From Erinaceus europaeus (taxonomy: Eukaryota > Chordata > Mammalia > Eulipotyphla > Erinaceidae): a stretch of 64,000 bases of DNA. A model generated the notes under the pieces. It ran no database searches. It was given only the letters and a program-made list of their open reading frames with translations, and was not told where the DNA came from. Positions 46,853 to 61,842 of the stretch are shown piece after piece (positions within the stretch are counted from its first letter, which is position 1; each line of letters opens with the position of its first letter). The position numbers were made by a program, and so were the translations under genes. The stretch lies in NCBI RefSeq assembly GCF_950295315.1, contig NW_026647182.1, positions 62,001 through 126,000 on the forward strand. The letters are read 5' to 3'.

Positions 46853-48743
46853 ATTTTTTGAATTGTCAACCTATGTATTTGACCTTAATTCAGAATTACC
46901 ACATTTATAACAGCCTAGTTTTTAGAAATAATTAGCCATATAGATGGTGCAGCATTTAATTGCAATATAAATAATAGAACTTTCCTGTAGAGTTTCTAAT
47001 CGTGTTTCTCTCAGCATCCTTATTGTAATTATCATAGCCCAGAACTTCTCTCCTTTTTCTAGTATAAGCTTCAATACGTATGTGTTTGTTTTCTTTTTCC
47101 GGAAATCTTAATATCCTTGGACACTGAAGTGTTAGGGAATTTTTGAAGCAGCCCTCTGTTTCTCAGCAGATGGTTTCTATGCTTCTGCTGTAATCAGGTC
47201 TTTTTGTGGTGTTTGTTTTCATTTTTTAAAATTTTTTCAAGTCCTCCTAGATCATCCCCATTTATTTGCATATTTATTTATTTAGTCAGGTATCACATGA
47301 GGGGTCATTTCTTCTGCTTCATAGGTTTTATCTTATAATTGAAGGGAACTTTTGACACACAATACATTTCCTGGGGCAAATACTACACAAATATGGTGTG
47401 AAGGCTTGGGTTGTCTTGGGTCTGTGGGCATTAGAGCTGCTGCCTTACAATTTCTACAAGCCAGGTTTGAACCTGTCATGAATGAACACAGTCTAGGGGG
47501 TTTTGACTTCTGGTCTATATCCAACTCTTCAATTTCCCTTCTAGCCTTCTCTGTATCTGACTCTCACAGGCTCTCACTCACTTTGTCTGCACTCAGTAAT
47601 ATTTTACTTATATCCTTATTTTATTGACAGGCTCATATATACAAAGAGAGTTACCAGAGCCCTGCTGAGCTATGGCTTTTTTGTTGGTGTTTTCATCAAG
47701 GCTACTTGAGCCTCAGCTTTGTAATTCTCTCTGACACAAGCCATATTCTGTCTCCTCATATCCATGGCAGTATCTCACAGACTTTATAATAAAGACATAT
47801 ATCTGCCATTTTTGGAATTATCAACCTATGTAATTGATCTAAATCAGAATTAACACATTTATAACAGCTTCCTTTTTCATTAATAATTGGCCACATAGCT
47901 GGAGCAGGACTCAATACAATTATAAATAATAGAACCTTCCAGTAGCAATTCTAATAGAATTTCCATCAGCATCCTTATTGTAATTATCATAGTACAGAAC
48001 TCACCTCCTTTCTCTAGTGTAAGCTTCAATACATATGAGTTTCTTTTCATTCTCCTGAAATCTTAATTTCCCTGGACTCTGAAGTGTCTTGGAATTTTTG
48101 AAGCAGCCCTCTGATTCTCAGCAGATGGTTTCTATGTTTCTGCTGTAATCAGGTCTTCTTGTGCTTTTTGTTTTTATTTTTCATTCTTTTCAAATCATCC
48201 TAGATCATCCACATTTATTTACATATTTATTTATTTATTTAGTCCTATATTACATGAGGGGTCATTTCTTCTGCTTGATAGATTTTTCTCTTATAATTGA
48301 AGGGAAGTTTACACTCACAATACATTTCCTGTCATAAATACTACACACATATGGTGAAGGCTGGGGTTGTCTGGGGTCTGTGGACATGAGCCTGCTGCAT
48401 TACAATCTCAACAACGCAGGTTTGAACCTGTCATCATTGAACACAGTGTGGGAGGTTTTTGTCTTCTGGTGTCTTTCCAACTCTTCTATTTCTCTTCTTG
48501 CCTTCTCTGTCTCTGACTCTCACATGCTCTCACTCAATCTGTCTGCACTAATTAATATTATACTTATATATTATTTTACTGACAGGCCCAGATATACAAA
48601 GAGAGTCACCAGGGCACTGCTGAGCTCTAGTTTGTGTTTTTTGGCGATTTCACCTAGGTTTCTGGAGCATCAGCTTTGTAAGTCTCTATGTCACAAAACG
48701 TACTCTGTCTCCTCATAGCCATGCCAGTATACCTCATAGTATA
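46199..48743 (+). repeat. G, D, E, D', E, D modules up to the solitary insertion
   Basis: G (46199-46378), D (46378-46800), TA run (46812-46849), E (46850-47390), D' (47391-47795), E (47796-48348), D-type (48349-48743). The last D stops inside CCTCATAGTATA at 48743, where the A-type unit begins. In an uninterrupted copy (40980-41045) this position reads CAGAGTCTATAATAAAGATA. Confidence 0.8.
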
Positions 48744-51700
48744 CCCTGGGTGCCCTGAGCTGCCCCTGAGGATTGGTGGGTGCCTGCCTGGACACATGCC
48801 TCCATAATGGAGGCCTCTATTAATCACGTTGCCTACTGATAGCTGCCCTCCTACACCTCCTCCTCCTCCTCCTCTTCTTCCTCCTCCTCCTCCTCTTCTT
48901 CCTCCTCCTCCTCCTCTTCCTCCGCCTCCTCCTACTACTCCTTCTCCTCACCTCCTCCTCCTTCTCTTCCTCATCCTCAGAGGGACTCACTCAGGGCCCT
49001 TGGCCTAGGCAAGCCAGGGCTGGTGCTCTGGCTGCTGCAGCTTCTATCCAGTGGGTGGGTGTAGGAATCTGTTCCTGTCAGTCCCTGGTTCCTGGGACCT
49101 TCCATGCCTCCAGCTCCCCCCACTCTCTAGTCCAGACCCCTCCTCAAGGATGCCCCCTTTCTCCTTGCACTCTGTCCCCCAGCTCTCCAACTAACATCTA
49201 CTGTGTGCCTCCCTGCGCTACTTTACTGCCACCCTGCTTCTTCCCTTCAGTCCTGGGGGCCCAGGGCCAGCCCAACTGCCATCTCACCATCCAGCAGGGG
49301 GACCTTCCCTAACCCCCTGCCACCACACCCACACACACAGCCCTGCACACACTCACGGGCTCCACTGCCTGCAGCCTGCCTCTCAAAAAGTCTCCTTCTG
49401 CCCTCTATCCCCCTTAGAGCCTCTGCCACGGCCCCCCACAGACACCTGGGCATGAGCAGCTAAGACATGCAACAAGCTCCACTCGCCCCCACTCCATTTG
49501 CTCTAAGGTTGGTCAAGAATCTTTTTTTCATGCTGTAGGGGAGGGAGTTGAGAAAGTCCAATGTCCTGGGGAGCAAGAACTGCAAACAGTCCATCTACAA
49601 TGTAACATTTGGGTCTCAGGCCGCCCAATCCCTAGTGCTCTGTGCAGACTTTTGACTGGCAAAAACACCCCATCTGAGCGTGAGATGTCGCTGGGCTAGC
49701 GCCTCTTTGTGTGGACTAGGAGACAGACAGACAGAGTTTTCAGGTTCAAAACCTGTACTTCCCAGAAGATGGTCATTCGCTACGGTTAAAAAAAAAAAAA
49801 GGCGATTTTTAATTTTTTTTTCCCCCTGCCTGGGTAACCTGCCTGCTGATTGTTTCTCAGTGAAAAAAGGGAAAGATCTTTTTTGGAGGGAAAAGGACCA
49901 AAATGCAGACAGGTGGACTCCGTGGAGGGTGGATGGGGAGTTGCTGCTGCCCTGGCACTAGAGCCCCAGCTGCTGTTCCAGGTGCTCTCTGATACCAGAG
50001 ATCTCCGTGTGTCGTGTCATGACACTGTCACCAGGACTGACCCTCAGGATAATGAGATTCAAAACGAGGCAGGTCATATTGCCTTCAAAAGTAAATCCAG
50101 GGAGGTTTGGCAGTATGTCAGAGGGTTAAGGTCTTGTGGCGCTCACGAAAAGAGGGGACAGGTGGAAGAGTCTGGGGTCTGGCGCCCAGACCCCACCTGC
50201 AGGGGAGTCGCTTTACAGGTGGTAAAGCCGGTCTTTAGGGGCTCTATCTTTCTCTCCCACTCTGTATTTCCCCTGCTCTCTCCTTTTCTCTCTGTCTGAT
50301 GCAAGGTCAGTAACAACAACAACAACTGCAACAATAACCACCACAGTGACCAAGCAAAAAGGGCAGCGAAAGGGGAACAAATGGAGTGCTGGAGCTTGGA
50401 TTATTTGTGGCGCGGGCATTGAGCTGAGGCAATAACCCCTTGAGACAATCAATCAATCAATGAATAAGTAGTACAGGTAACAGATATATATGTCCCTGTG
50501 TGTTTCCACAGAGTTAATGTAAATGCACTTTTATTTATTTCTTCATTTAATTATTACCTTGCCACGAGAATTTCTTTTCATTGCTAAAAAAAGTGTCCCA
50601 TCAAGGGTACCAGGTGGTGCCACACCCAGTTAAGCACTCATGTTACAATGCAGGGGGACTGGGCTTCAAGACCCTGGTCCCCACCTGCCAGGGGAAATCT
50701 TTACAAGTGGTGCAGAAGTTTGCAGGTGACTCTCTCTGTGTCTCAAACTCTCTATCCCTCCCTTCCCTCTCAATTCCTGTCTATTTATTCCAATAAATAA
50801 TCAAGAAAACAGAAAGTAAAAAAAAAGGAAAAGGAAATATTCCACTACTTCAATGGGGCTACTCAGGACAATGCTTTCGTTGTGAAGATCCTCACAGCAT
50901 ACCATATGCAGAAAGGCAAAGACGCCATGTATTTTTTAACCCAGTTTTTATATTTATTTATTTATTTTTTAGGTGCTTATTCATTTTTGTTATTGATGAA
51001 TTAATGTTTTACATTTGACATAGACTCTGGCTCTGACACCAGCGCCAGCGGTCTCAATACCCCTAGATGGTACTCTGCTTCTACAAAACCGATCCATTGA
51101 CCTGTCCATGCATCCATCCACCCATCAATCTATCCATCCATCCATCCATCCATGCATCCATCCATCCATCCATCCATCCACCAGTCAACCAAGCTAAGTA
51201 CAAAAGGAGATATCTCCTTGAATGGTGAAGACAAACAACGATGCATAGGTAGGTTGCAAATGGGCCAGTTCGGGTGAATAGGGCAGAGGAGCAGAACCAG
51301 GGAATGTGTTGGGGGGTGTGGGTGTGGGTGGGGTGAGCCGTTGACCCTGTGAGCTGGGTCACGTCAGGGGGAGGGAGGGGGTGGAAGGGGTTGGGAACAG
51401 CTGTCACTGGAGAACCATCCCAAGTGCTGGAGCTGTTGAGCAGGGCACCTGGTAGAGAAGACAGACAAATGAGAGAAGCAAAATGCAGAGGAGAGGAGAG
51501 GGGAGAGGATGGTGAGGACAGGAGAGGACAGGAGAGGACAGGAGTGGAGGGGACCTGAGAAACCTACCTGGACAAATGCAGCATACAGACATCCAGGAAG
51601 GCAGGCAGGCATTCAGGCAGCTCTGGCCTGGACTCCCTGGATCCTGGGCACACCTCCACCTGTCTTCTCTTGGCTGCCAGCCCTGAGGTCCCTCGTCGGT

Positions 51701-52015
51701 CAGCACTGACTTCCCATCCTTCCGTCCCTCTGTGCCAGGGCCCAGGCATCTGGGCGCTGCTGGCTCACCTAGTGGCCGGGCAGTTGGGCTGCCCAGTGCC
51801 AGTGTGGCCAGCACAGAATGCCAGGGGCTAGGACATCACAGAGGGCTCCTGTGGTTGCTATGCCACGGGGACCCTGCCCATCCAGTTGACCAGCAGCCAT
51901 GACCCCCACCCTGAACTTGACCTTGAGGGGTGGTGGCCAGCCACCAGAGCCAAAGCCTGAGGCCAAAGTTGGTGCAGGTTGGCCGGGCCAAGTGGATATG
52001 GGCAGATTGGTGTGT
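48744..52015 (+). repeat. Solitary, circularly permuted A-type unit
   Basis: It starts at CCCTGGGTGCCCTGAGCTGC (unit 1 position ~590), continues through the (TCC)n tract, exon-like block 48981-49064, poly-A 49788-49800, SINE-I 50100-50466, SINE-II 50607-50840, (CCAT)n and GGAGA-rich end. It then crosses the unit boundary near 51566 (CCTACCTGGACAAATGCAGC) into positions 1-452, stopping at GGCAGATTGGTGTGT. Only unit positions ~453-589 are absent. It is more diverged from A units than they are from one another, keeps ancestral-type variants (GTGTCGTGTCATG, CAAAACGAGG), and is on the plus strand. Confidence 0.93.
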
Positions 52016-53005
52016 TTATAATAAAGAAACACATACATATATGTACATATATATAGATATCAGTCATTTCTAGAATTTTTAACCTTTTTATTTGATCTTA
52101 ATGCAGAATTACCACATTTATAACAGCCTCCTTATTCACAAATAATTGGTCACATAGTTGGAGCAGGATTCACTACAATTATAAACTATAAACCTTCCAG
52201 GAGCAGTTCCAATAGCCTTTCTATCAGCATCCTTATTGTAATTATCATAGTACAAAACTTGCCTCCTTTCTCTAGTGTAAGCTTCAATAAGTATGTGTTT
52301 CTTTTCTTTCTCCAGAATTCTTAATTTGCCTGGACCCTGAAGTGTCAGGGTATTTTTGAAGCAGCCCTCTGTTTCTCAGCAGACGTTTTCTATATTTCTG
52401 CTGTAATCAGGTCTTCCTGTGGTTTTTGTTTTTATTTTTTTCAAATCCTCCTAGATCATCCCCATTTATTTGCATATTTATTTATTTATTTAGTCCCATA
52501 TCACATGAGGGATCATTTCTTCTGCCTGGTAGATTTTCTCTTATAATTGACGGGAACTTTGACACACAATACATTTCCTTTTGCAGATACTACACACTAC
52601 TACAACTATTAATGTACTGTTTTTGACAGTGACATCCAATGCACAATGGATTACTATTGCATGGCTCTAAAGAATGTTCCCTATTTAACCTACAATGATT
52701 TTAACCTCACAAATATTTATTCTGTTCTTTCTTGGGGGATGAATGGTTTATAGTCAACAGTTACATGTAATAGTGGGCACGGGGGTAATTTTTCCACTTT
52801 CCCTGTATTTCTGTACATCATTTGTAACTTTCTTATTGAGGAGAAGGAAACAGTCATAAATAGAGACAGCAGGGCCCAAGCAGGAAGAGAGACAGAGAGA
52901 CAGCTGCAGTTCTGATTTGACAGTAGCCCAGCTTTTCCCTAGCTGGGCAAGTGGTTATCAGGGGCTTAAAACGGGTTGCTGGGCTTCCACATAGTTCACT
53001 GGCAT
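52016..53005 (+). repeat. E block, F block and reverse SINE after the solitary unit
   Basis: TTATAATAAAGAAACACATA continues the D end interrupted at 48743. It is followed by E (52075-52580), F (52585-52855) and reverse SINE (52855-53005). The reverse SINE ends at GTTCACTGGCAT, where unrelated sequence starts. Confidence 0.8.
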
Positions 53006-53735
53006 CTCCACCAGCTGTGTCTCCAACCCATGCTCCCTTCGTTGTCCAAGTAACTATCGATCTTCTCTAGGCACTTCTCACCTTCATATGCCAGAAACTT
53101 ATCACCTCTCCCCTCCACCCATGAAACTTTGACCTTTTACTTGAGTGCAAAATAGCAACCCCAATCCACGTTATTTCAAGGAAAAGTGTGTGCGTCTCTG
53201 TGGGAGGGTGTGTGTGTGATTGTGTGTAAGTGTACATAAGTGTGTTTCAGTTATGATTACCGCTGTTGTTTCTTTATTCCTGACGCAGGGTCTTAGGAAC
53301 TGGGTTGTGCTATGACAAAGGAAGTTTCCACTCCACAAGTGGTTGTTCAAATATGAGTGTCACATTGGATATTCTGGACACTGTTGTGCATTCTCCCAGG
53401 TGGTCTTCAGATGGGTTCTTTCCTTTGCTATTCCCATGCTGTGTGTAATTTTCTGTGTAGACTCAAAGAGGAGTGGCATGGGGGAGCTCATCTGCGTTCT
53501 GCTGTGTGGCATCAAAGCCCATAGTTGAGTGTAGTGATTCTGTGGAATGAGGAGAACTCTGGGATGTGTGGCCCATGGACAGCAAGTTTGAAATTGACTT
53601 AGAGTGCCCTAGACATCGGTTCTTTCCTGTGGGGTGGGGGGATCCCCCATTTGGCTTTGCAAGTGGAAGGGGTTTCTCTCTTTGTCTGGGATGACTCTAC
53701 TTGGAGTTTGTGAATCCCTGTGCTCAGCAGTAAGA
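53006..53735. other. Single-copy segment between two reverse SINE copies
   Basis: About 730 bp seen only once in this window. The first part (CTCCACCAGCTGTGTCTCCA, CATGAAACTTTGACC) resembles LINE-derived sequence I associate with hedgehog, weakly. A TG-rich stretch lies near 53189-53235. Short reading frames only, up to 61 codons. It is bounded by reverse SINE pieces on both sides (52855-53005 and 53735-53850), which suggests an insertion or an exchange between SINEs. Confidence 0.5.
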
Positions 53736-54008
53736 GAGACAGAGAGACAGCTGAACCTCTGGTTTGCCACTAGCCCAGCTTTTCCCTAATTCGGTAAGTG
53801 GTGACTAGGGGCTCAAAATGGGGTCTTGGGCTTCAACATAGTTCTCTGGCATTCTTGCTTAGCCAGAATCTGGGCTAGCTGGCTTGCCCTGACCAGCTAG
53901 GTTCTCTGTACATAAGTTGCAGGTGAGGCTGGCTACCTTGACACTCATGCTCTGAGACTACTTTAGGTGAGCTCTGAGCACACATAGACACACACAGACA
54001 GACCCACA

Positions 54009-54047
<39 letters not shown>

Positions 54048-54240
54048 TACTGTCAGGTCTTGTAGTAAAGCATATGGTGAAGACTGGGGCTGTCTGGAGT
54101 CTGTGGGCATGAGAGCTGCTGCCTTACAATCTCTACAAGCCAGCTTTGAACCTATCATCAATGAACACAGTGTAGGAGATTTTTGAATTCTGGTCTCTTT
54201 CCAACTCATCTATTTCTCTTCTCGCCTTCTCTAATTCTCA
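53735..54240 (+). repeat. Reverse SINE piece, G linker and D forward part
   Basis: Reverse SINE (53735-53850), G (53851-54050) with a long CA repeat (54012-54046), and D forward part (54050-54240) leading into M1. Confidence 0.75.
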
Positions 54241-54656
54241 CATTCTCTGCCTGGCTGGGCGCATTTCCCTGGGACAACAGTACAATCAGCGTCGAGCTGA
54301 TGTGGCTTCTGGGCGGGCCTTCCAGAGACTGCCCAATGAGCGTGCTCCAAGGCCGTGTTAGCAGTGTTCAAGGCCGCTGGCCAATCACTGACTAGGGGCC
54401 CAGACCCTCCTGGGCGTGTCCAAGCACACTGGCCAATGAGGGGGTTCTGGACAAGGCCTAGGCTTCTGGCCTATCAGTGCACGGCTTGCGCCTGTGGGTG
54501 GGCCATTTGAGGGAAGCCCGACTATGGGAGCTCAGAGCTGGCCTTAAAAGGCTGGTCGTGCTTGAGGAAGTATGAAGCAGGGTTCAGCCCAGGGCCCTGC
54601 CTTGCAGAAGCTGTCCAGTGAGCATGTGTATAACTCCATTTGTGCCTGTGCCTCTG
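54241..54656 (+). promoter_or_regulatory. M1 promoter-like block, copy 4
   Basis: The first CCAAT is changed to ACAATC (54282). Retained are GGGCGGGCC (54311), GCCCAATGAGCG (54331), GGCCAATCACTG (54379), GGCCAATGAGGG (54431) and the TATA-like GGCCTTAAAAGGCTGG (54540-54555). Confidence 0.55.
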
Positions 54657-54740
54657 TGGATGTGTGCATGTGTGTGACTGTGAGAGTGTGTGTTTGTGTG
54701 TGTGTGTGTGTGTGAGGGAGGGAGAGACAGAGAGAACAAC

Positions 54741-57100
<2,360 letters not shown>

Positions 57101-59355
57101 TGCATTCTTGCTTAGCCAGAATCTGGGCTAGCTGGCTTCCCCTGAACAGCTAGGTTCTCTGTACGTAAGTTGCAGGTGAGGTTGGCTACCTTCCCACCCA
57201 TGCTCTGAGACTACTATAGGTGAGCTCTCAGAACACACAGACACAGACAGACAGACAGACACACACACACACACACATTACTGTCAGGTCTTGTAGTACA
57301 GCATATGGTGAAGGCTGGGACTGTCTGGGGTCTGTGGGCATGAGAGCTGCTGCCTTACAATCTGTACAAGCCAGGTTTGAACCTGTCATCAATGAACACA
57401 GTGTAGGAGGTTTTTAAATTCTGGTCTCTTTCCAACTCATGCATTTCTCTTCTCGCCTTCTCTGTCTCTAACTCTCACATGCTCTCATACACTCTGTCTT
57501 CACTCATTTATATTTTACTTATATACTTATTTTACTGACAGGCCCAGATATACAAAGAGAGTTACCAGAGCACTGCTGAGCTCTGGTTTGTTGTGTTGGC
57601 GATTTCACCCAGGCTACTGGAGCATCAGTTTGTAAGTCTTTCTGACAGAAGCCATATTCTGTCTCCTCATTTCCATGCCAGTATCACTCAGAGTTTATAA
57701 TAAAGAGATACATACATATATATATAAACATATATATTTATATATCTGTCAATTTTTGAGTTGTCGACCTATTTATTTGACCTTAATTCAGAATTACCAC
57801 ATTTATAACAGCCTAGTTTTTCAGAAATAATTGGACATATAGTTGGAGAAGGATTCAATACAGTTATAAATAATAGAACCTTCCAGTAGCATTTCTAATC
57901 GTGTTTCTATCAGCATCCTTATTGTAATTATAATAGCCCAGAACTTCCCTCCTTTTTATAGTGTAAGCTTCAATACGTATGTGTTTGTTTTCTTTTTCCA
58001 GAAATCTTAATTTCCTTGGACCCTAAAGTGTTAGGGAATTTTTGAAGCAGCCCTCTGTTTCTCAGCAGATGGTTTCTTTGTTTCTGCTGTAATCAGGTCT
58101 TCTTGTGGTTTTTGTTTTCATTATTTTTTATTTTTTCAAGTCCTCCTAAATCATCCCCATTTATTTGCATATTTATTTATTTAGTCAGGTATCACATGAG
58201 GGTCATTTCTTCTGCTTGATAGATTTTATCTATAATTGAAGGGAACTCTTGACTCACAATGCATTTCCTGGGGCAAATACTACACACGTATGGTGAAGGC
58301 TTGGGTTGTCTGGGGTCTGTGGGCATTAGAGCTTCTGCCTTACAATCTCTACAACCCAGGTTAGAACCTGTCATGAATGAACAGAGTCTATGGTGTTTTT
58401 GACTTCTGGTCTATTTCCAACTCCTCTATTTATTTTCTCGCCTTCTCTGTCTCTGACTCTCACAGGCTCTCACTCACTCTGTCTGCACTCAGTAATATTT
58501 TACTTATATCATTATTTTATTGACAGGCCCAGATATACAAAGAGAGTTCCCAGAGCACTGCTGAGCTCTGGCTTGTTTTGTTGCTGATTTCACGTAGGCT
58601 TTTTGAGCCTCAGCTTTGTAAGTCTCTCTGACACAAGCCATATTCCGTCTCCTCGTATCCATGGCAGTATCTGATCAGACTTTAAAATAAAGATATACAT
58701 CCATATACATATATAAATATACATATATATCTGTCATTTTTAGAATTGTCGACCTATGGTCTTCCTGTGGTTTTTATTATTTTTTTATTTTTTCAAATCC
58801 TCCTAGATCATCCCCATATATTCGCATATTTATTTATATATTTAGTCCGATATCACATGAGGGTCATTTCTTCTGTCTGATAGATTTTCTCTTATAATTG
58901 AAGGGAACTTTGGACACACAATACATTTCCTTTTGCAGATACTACACACTACTACATCTACTACTGCACTGTTTTTGAGAGTGGCATCCAGTGCACAATG
59001 GATTAGTATTGCATGGCTCTAAAGAATGTTGCCTATTTAACCTACAATGTTTTTAACCTCACAAATATTTATTCTGTTCTTTCTTGGTGGATGAAAGTTT
59101 TACATTCAATAGTTACATGTAATAGTGGCTATGGGGGTAATATTTCTCACCTTCCCTGTATTTCTGTACATCATTTGTAACTTTCCTATTGATGAGAAGG
59201 AAACAGTCATAAATTGAGAGAGCAGGGCTCAAGCAGTAAGAGAGACAGAGAGACAGCTGCAGCTCTGATTTGCCACTAGCCCAGCTTTTCCCTAGCTGGG
59301 TAAGTGGTGAACATGGGCTCAAAATGGTGTCCTGGGATTCCACATAGTTCTCTGG
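57101..59355 (+). repeat. G, D, E, D', short E, F and reverse SINE modules
   Basis: G (57101-57280), D (57281-57710), E (57711-58283), D' (58284-58690), short E-like part (58691-58930), F (58930-59215), reverse SINE (59215-59355). This is the cleanest example of the second half of the ~5.5-kb composite. Confidence 0.8.
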
Positions 59356-59722
59356 CATTCTTGCTTGGCCAGAATCTGGGCTAGCTGGCTTTCCCTGACC
59401 AGCTAGGTTCTCTGTACATAAGTAGCAGGTGAGGCTGGCTACCTTGACACCCATGCTCTGAGACTACTATAGGTGAGTTCAGAGCACACACAGACAAACA
59501 CAGACAGACAGGCAGACACACACACACATTGCTGTCAGGTCTGGTAATACAGCATATGATGAAGACTGGGGCTGTCTGGCGTCTGTGGGCATGAGAGCTG
59601 CTGCCTTACAATATCTACACCATCTTTGAACCTGTGATCAATGAACACAGTGTAGGAGGTTTTTGAATTCTGGTCTCTTTCCAACTCATCTATTTCTCTT
59701 CTCGCCTTCTCTAACTCTCACA
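59356..59722 (+). repeat. G linker and D forward part
   Basis: G (59356-59525) and D forward SINE-like part (59526-59722). The D CT-rich body runs into M1 at ACATTCTCTGGC. Confidence 0.75.
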
Positions 59723-60130
59723 TTCTCTGGCTAGCTGGGGGCGTGTCCCTGGGACAACAGGCCAATCAGAGTCGAGCTGATGTGGCTGGTGGGCGGGCCT
59801 TCCAGAGGCGGCCCAATGAGCGTGCTCCAATGCCTTGTTGGCGGTGCTCAAGGCCGCTGGCCAATCACTGACTAAGGGCCCAGACCCTCCTGGGTGTGTC
59901 CAAGCACACTGGCCAATGATATTGCTGGCAGGGGTTCTGGGAGTAGCCTAGGCGTCTGGCCTATCAGAGCATGGCTGGCACCCTGTGGGCGGGCCTTTTG
60001 AGGGAAGCCCGAATATGGGAGCTCAGAGCTGGCCTTAAAAGGCTGGGCGTGCTTCCAGGAAGTGCGAAGCAGGGTTCAGCCCAGGGCCCTGTCTTGCAGA
60101 AGCTGTCCAGTGTGCATGTGTATAACTCCA
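59723..60130 (+). promoter_or_regulatory. M1 promoter-like block, copy 5 (most complete)
   Basis: Four CCAAT boxes (59762-59766, 59813-59817, 59861-59865, 59913-59917), GC boxes GGGCGGG (59791-59797, 59987-59993), GGGGGCGTGTCC at about 59738, and TTAAAA (60035-60040) about 120 bp after the last CCAAT. The spacing and order look like a TATA-type Pol II promoter. It could equally be an LTR-type or a gene-derived promoter; I see no clear LTR ends. Confidence 0.6.
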
Positions 60131-60230
60131 TGTGTGCCTATTCCTCTGTGAATGTGTGTGTGTGACTGTGAGAATGTGTGTTTTTATGTGTTTGTGTGTG
60201 TGTGTGAATGAGTTAGAGACAGAAAGAACA

Positions 60231-60654
60231 ACAGAATCACTGTGGCACAGGTGATTTTGTGCAAATCACTCGGCACATTCTGATTACAGCTCAATATTGA
60301 CACCATTGTAGCTCTCCTTGGCCCTTGGTCAGTTTTCTTCTTTTCAGATGTGAAGACACTGAAGAGGGACAGGTTTTTGCACTGAGGCTTGCACTGGGAA
60401 CTAGCAGCTGCCCTGTGTGTGTTGCCAGACAAGGAAACTTGTGGTGCCTGTCCATGTGGAGAGTCTCCTGGATGAGTTCCTTCTCCAGCCTATTTCTCTC
60501 GATACCTTTGGAGCTGCATATAGCTAATGATTTGGAGATTTAACTCCTTTGGACAATTCTTTTCCTGATGCACAGTTTCTCTCCAGGTTTTAGCAATCAA
60601 TTGTTTGAATGTCATATCGAATCCATTGTAGAAAATGACTACATCATTGTCTCG

Positions 60655-60725
<71 letters not shown>

Positions 60726-61842
60726 ACATGTAGAGGTCTGAAAATATTTAAGCTAGAGACCTGCACAGCTCTGGATTATTGTAGTAATGTGGATACACCT
60801 GGCCCTTCTGAGCCACAGTCATGAGAGACTTCTCACAGAGCCATTCCTATACCATTATCAGTGTACAAATCTCTCTCAGCACAAACTACTGCTGCCAAAT
60901 GATCTACTTCCCTCTTGCTATTTTTCTCCACCGAGTCCTATCCAAAAACTATAAATCAAAGAAGAAATAAACATAGTGCAGTTCCATGCACACAGGACAG
61001 GCTGAGGCTGTACCAGGGAGATGCAATACGCCACCCTGCATCTTGGCTGGAGCATCACTAATACTAATTCCAATTTGGAGAAGCAAGGGCAATTTTGGAG
61101 AGTGGGCTGCAGGCCGAGTGTTGCTTCTCAGAGTGGGGTAAGACCTAGATGTTCTAAGTGTAACCTTTCCTCACAAACATAAAATAACAATGCCACTTGT
61201 AAGAAGTATGCATGGGCATGGAGGATTTGTCTTCAGTGCTCTGGCACTGATCAACACAGGTCCAGAATTTCTGTACTTTTCTGTCACTGTCATTCTGTTT
61301 CTCTGTGCCTTCTTCACTGGGCCCTTACTGGAAGTCAGTGCATGCATCTTTAACTCGGTCTTCCTGGTGTTGAAATTTTCCTTTCTTTGCCCTTTGATTA
61401 TTTAATTTCGTGCATAAGGTGTAGTACAGTGGGAAACTGAGGAGGTAGCGATCCTACTGCAGTTAACAGTCATGTGTCCATTTCCAGCTGCAGCTGTCCA
61501 GACCCTGTGTGCATGACTCCCATTATTCAGGGCCCTAAGGCTGACACTCAGCCTAAATGCAGCCCTCCTCACCTTCCTGCACAGCATCCTAGTCCTTATT
61601 CCATGAGAGCCCAGGTCAAGAGAAGTGAAACTCTATCGCCCTGGCACACACATTATGCTTTCTTTCCCTCTATTGGGCCGAATGTAAAGGATCTGTGGTA
61701 CTGATAGCCACACCAGTTCCAGATTTTCCATGCAAAACGGAAGCTTCCAGTGTTCAGGAAGAGGGTGTTTTGATGGCTGTGAAATGTCTTTTCCAAGTGC
61801 CTCATGGTGTTTCAAATCCTTTTGAAACCTGAAGTTCTTTCT
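60231..61842 (+). repeat. C body copy 5, 3'-truncated
   Basis: Contains the pyrimidine-AG site (60346), microsatellite (60656-60722) and conserved middle part. It stops at CTGAAGTTCTTT and is joined to a D fragment, so the 166-nt exon-like segment is absent. Confidence 0.8.

Noticed and set aside
59723..60130. M1 as a retroviral LTR
   Set aside because: CCAAT and TATA-like boxes would fit, but I find no TG...CA ends, no target duplication and no primer binding site next to it. It is left as a promoter-like block of unknown origin.
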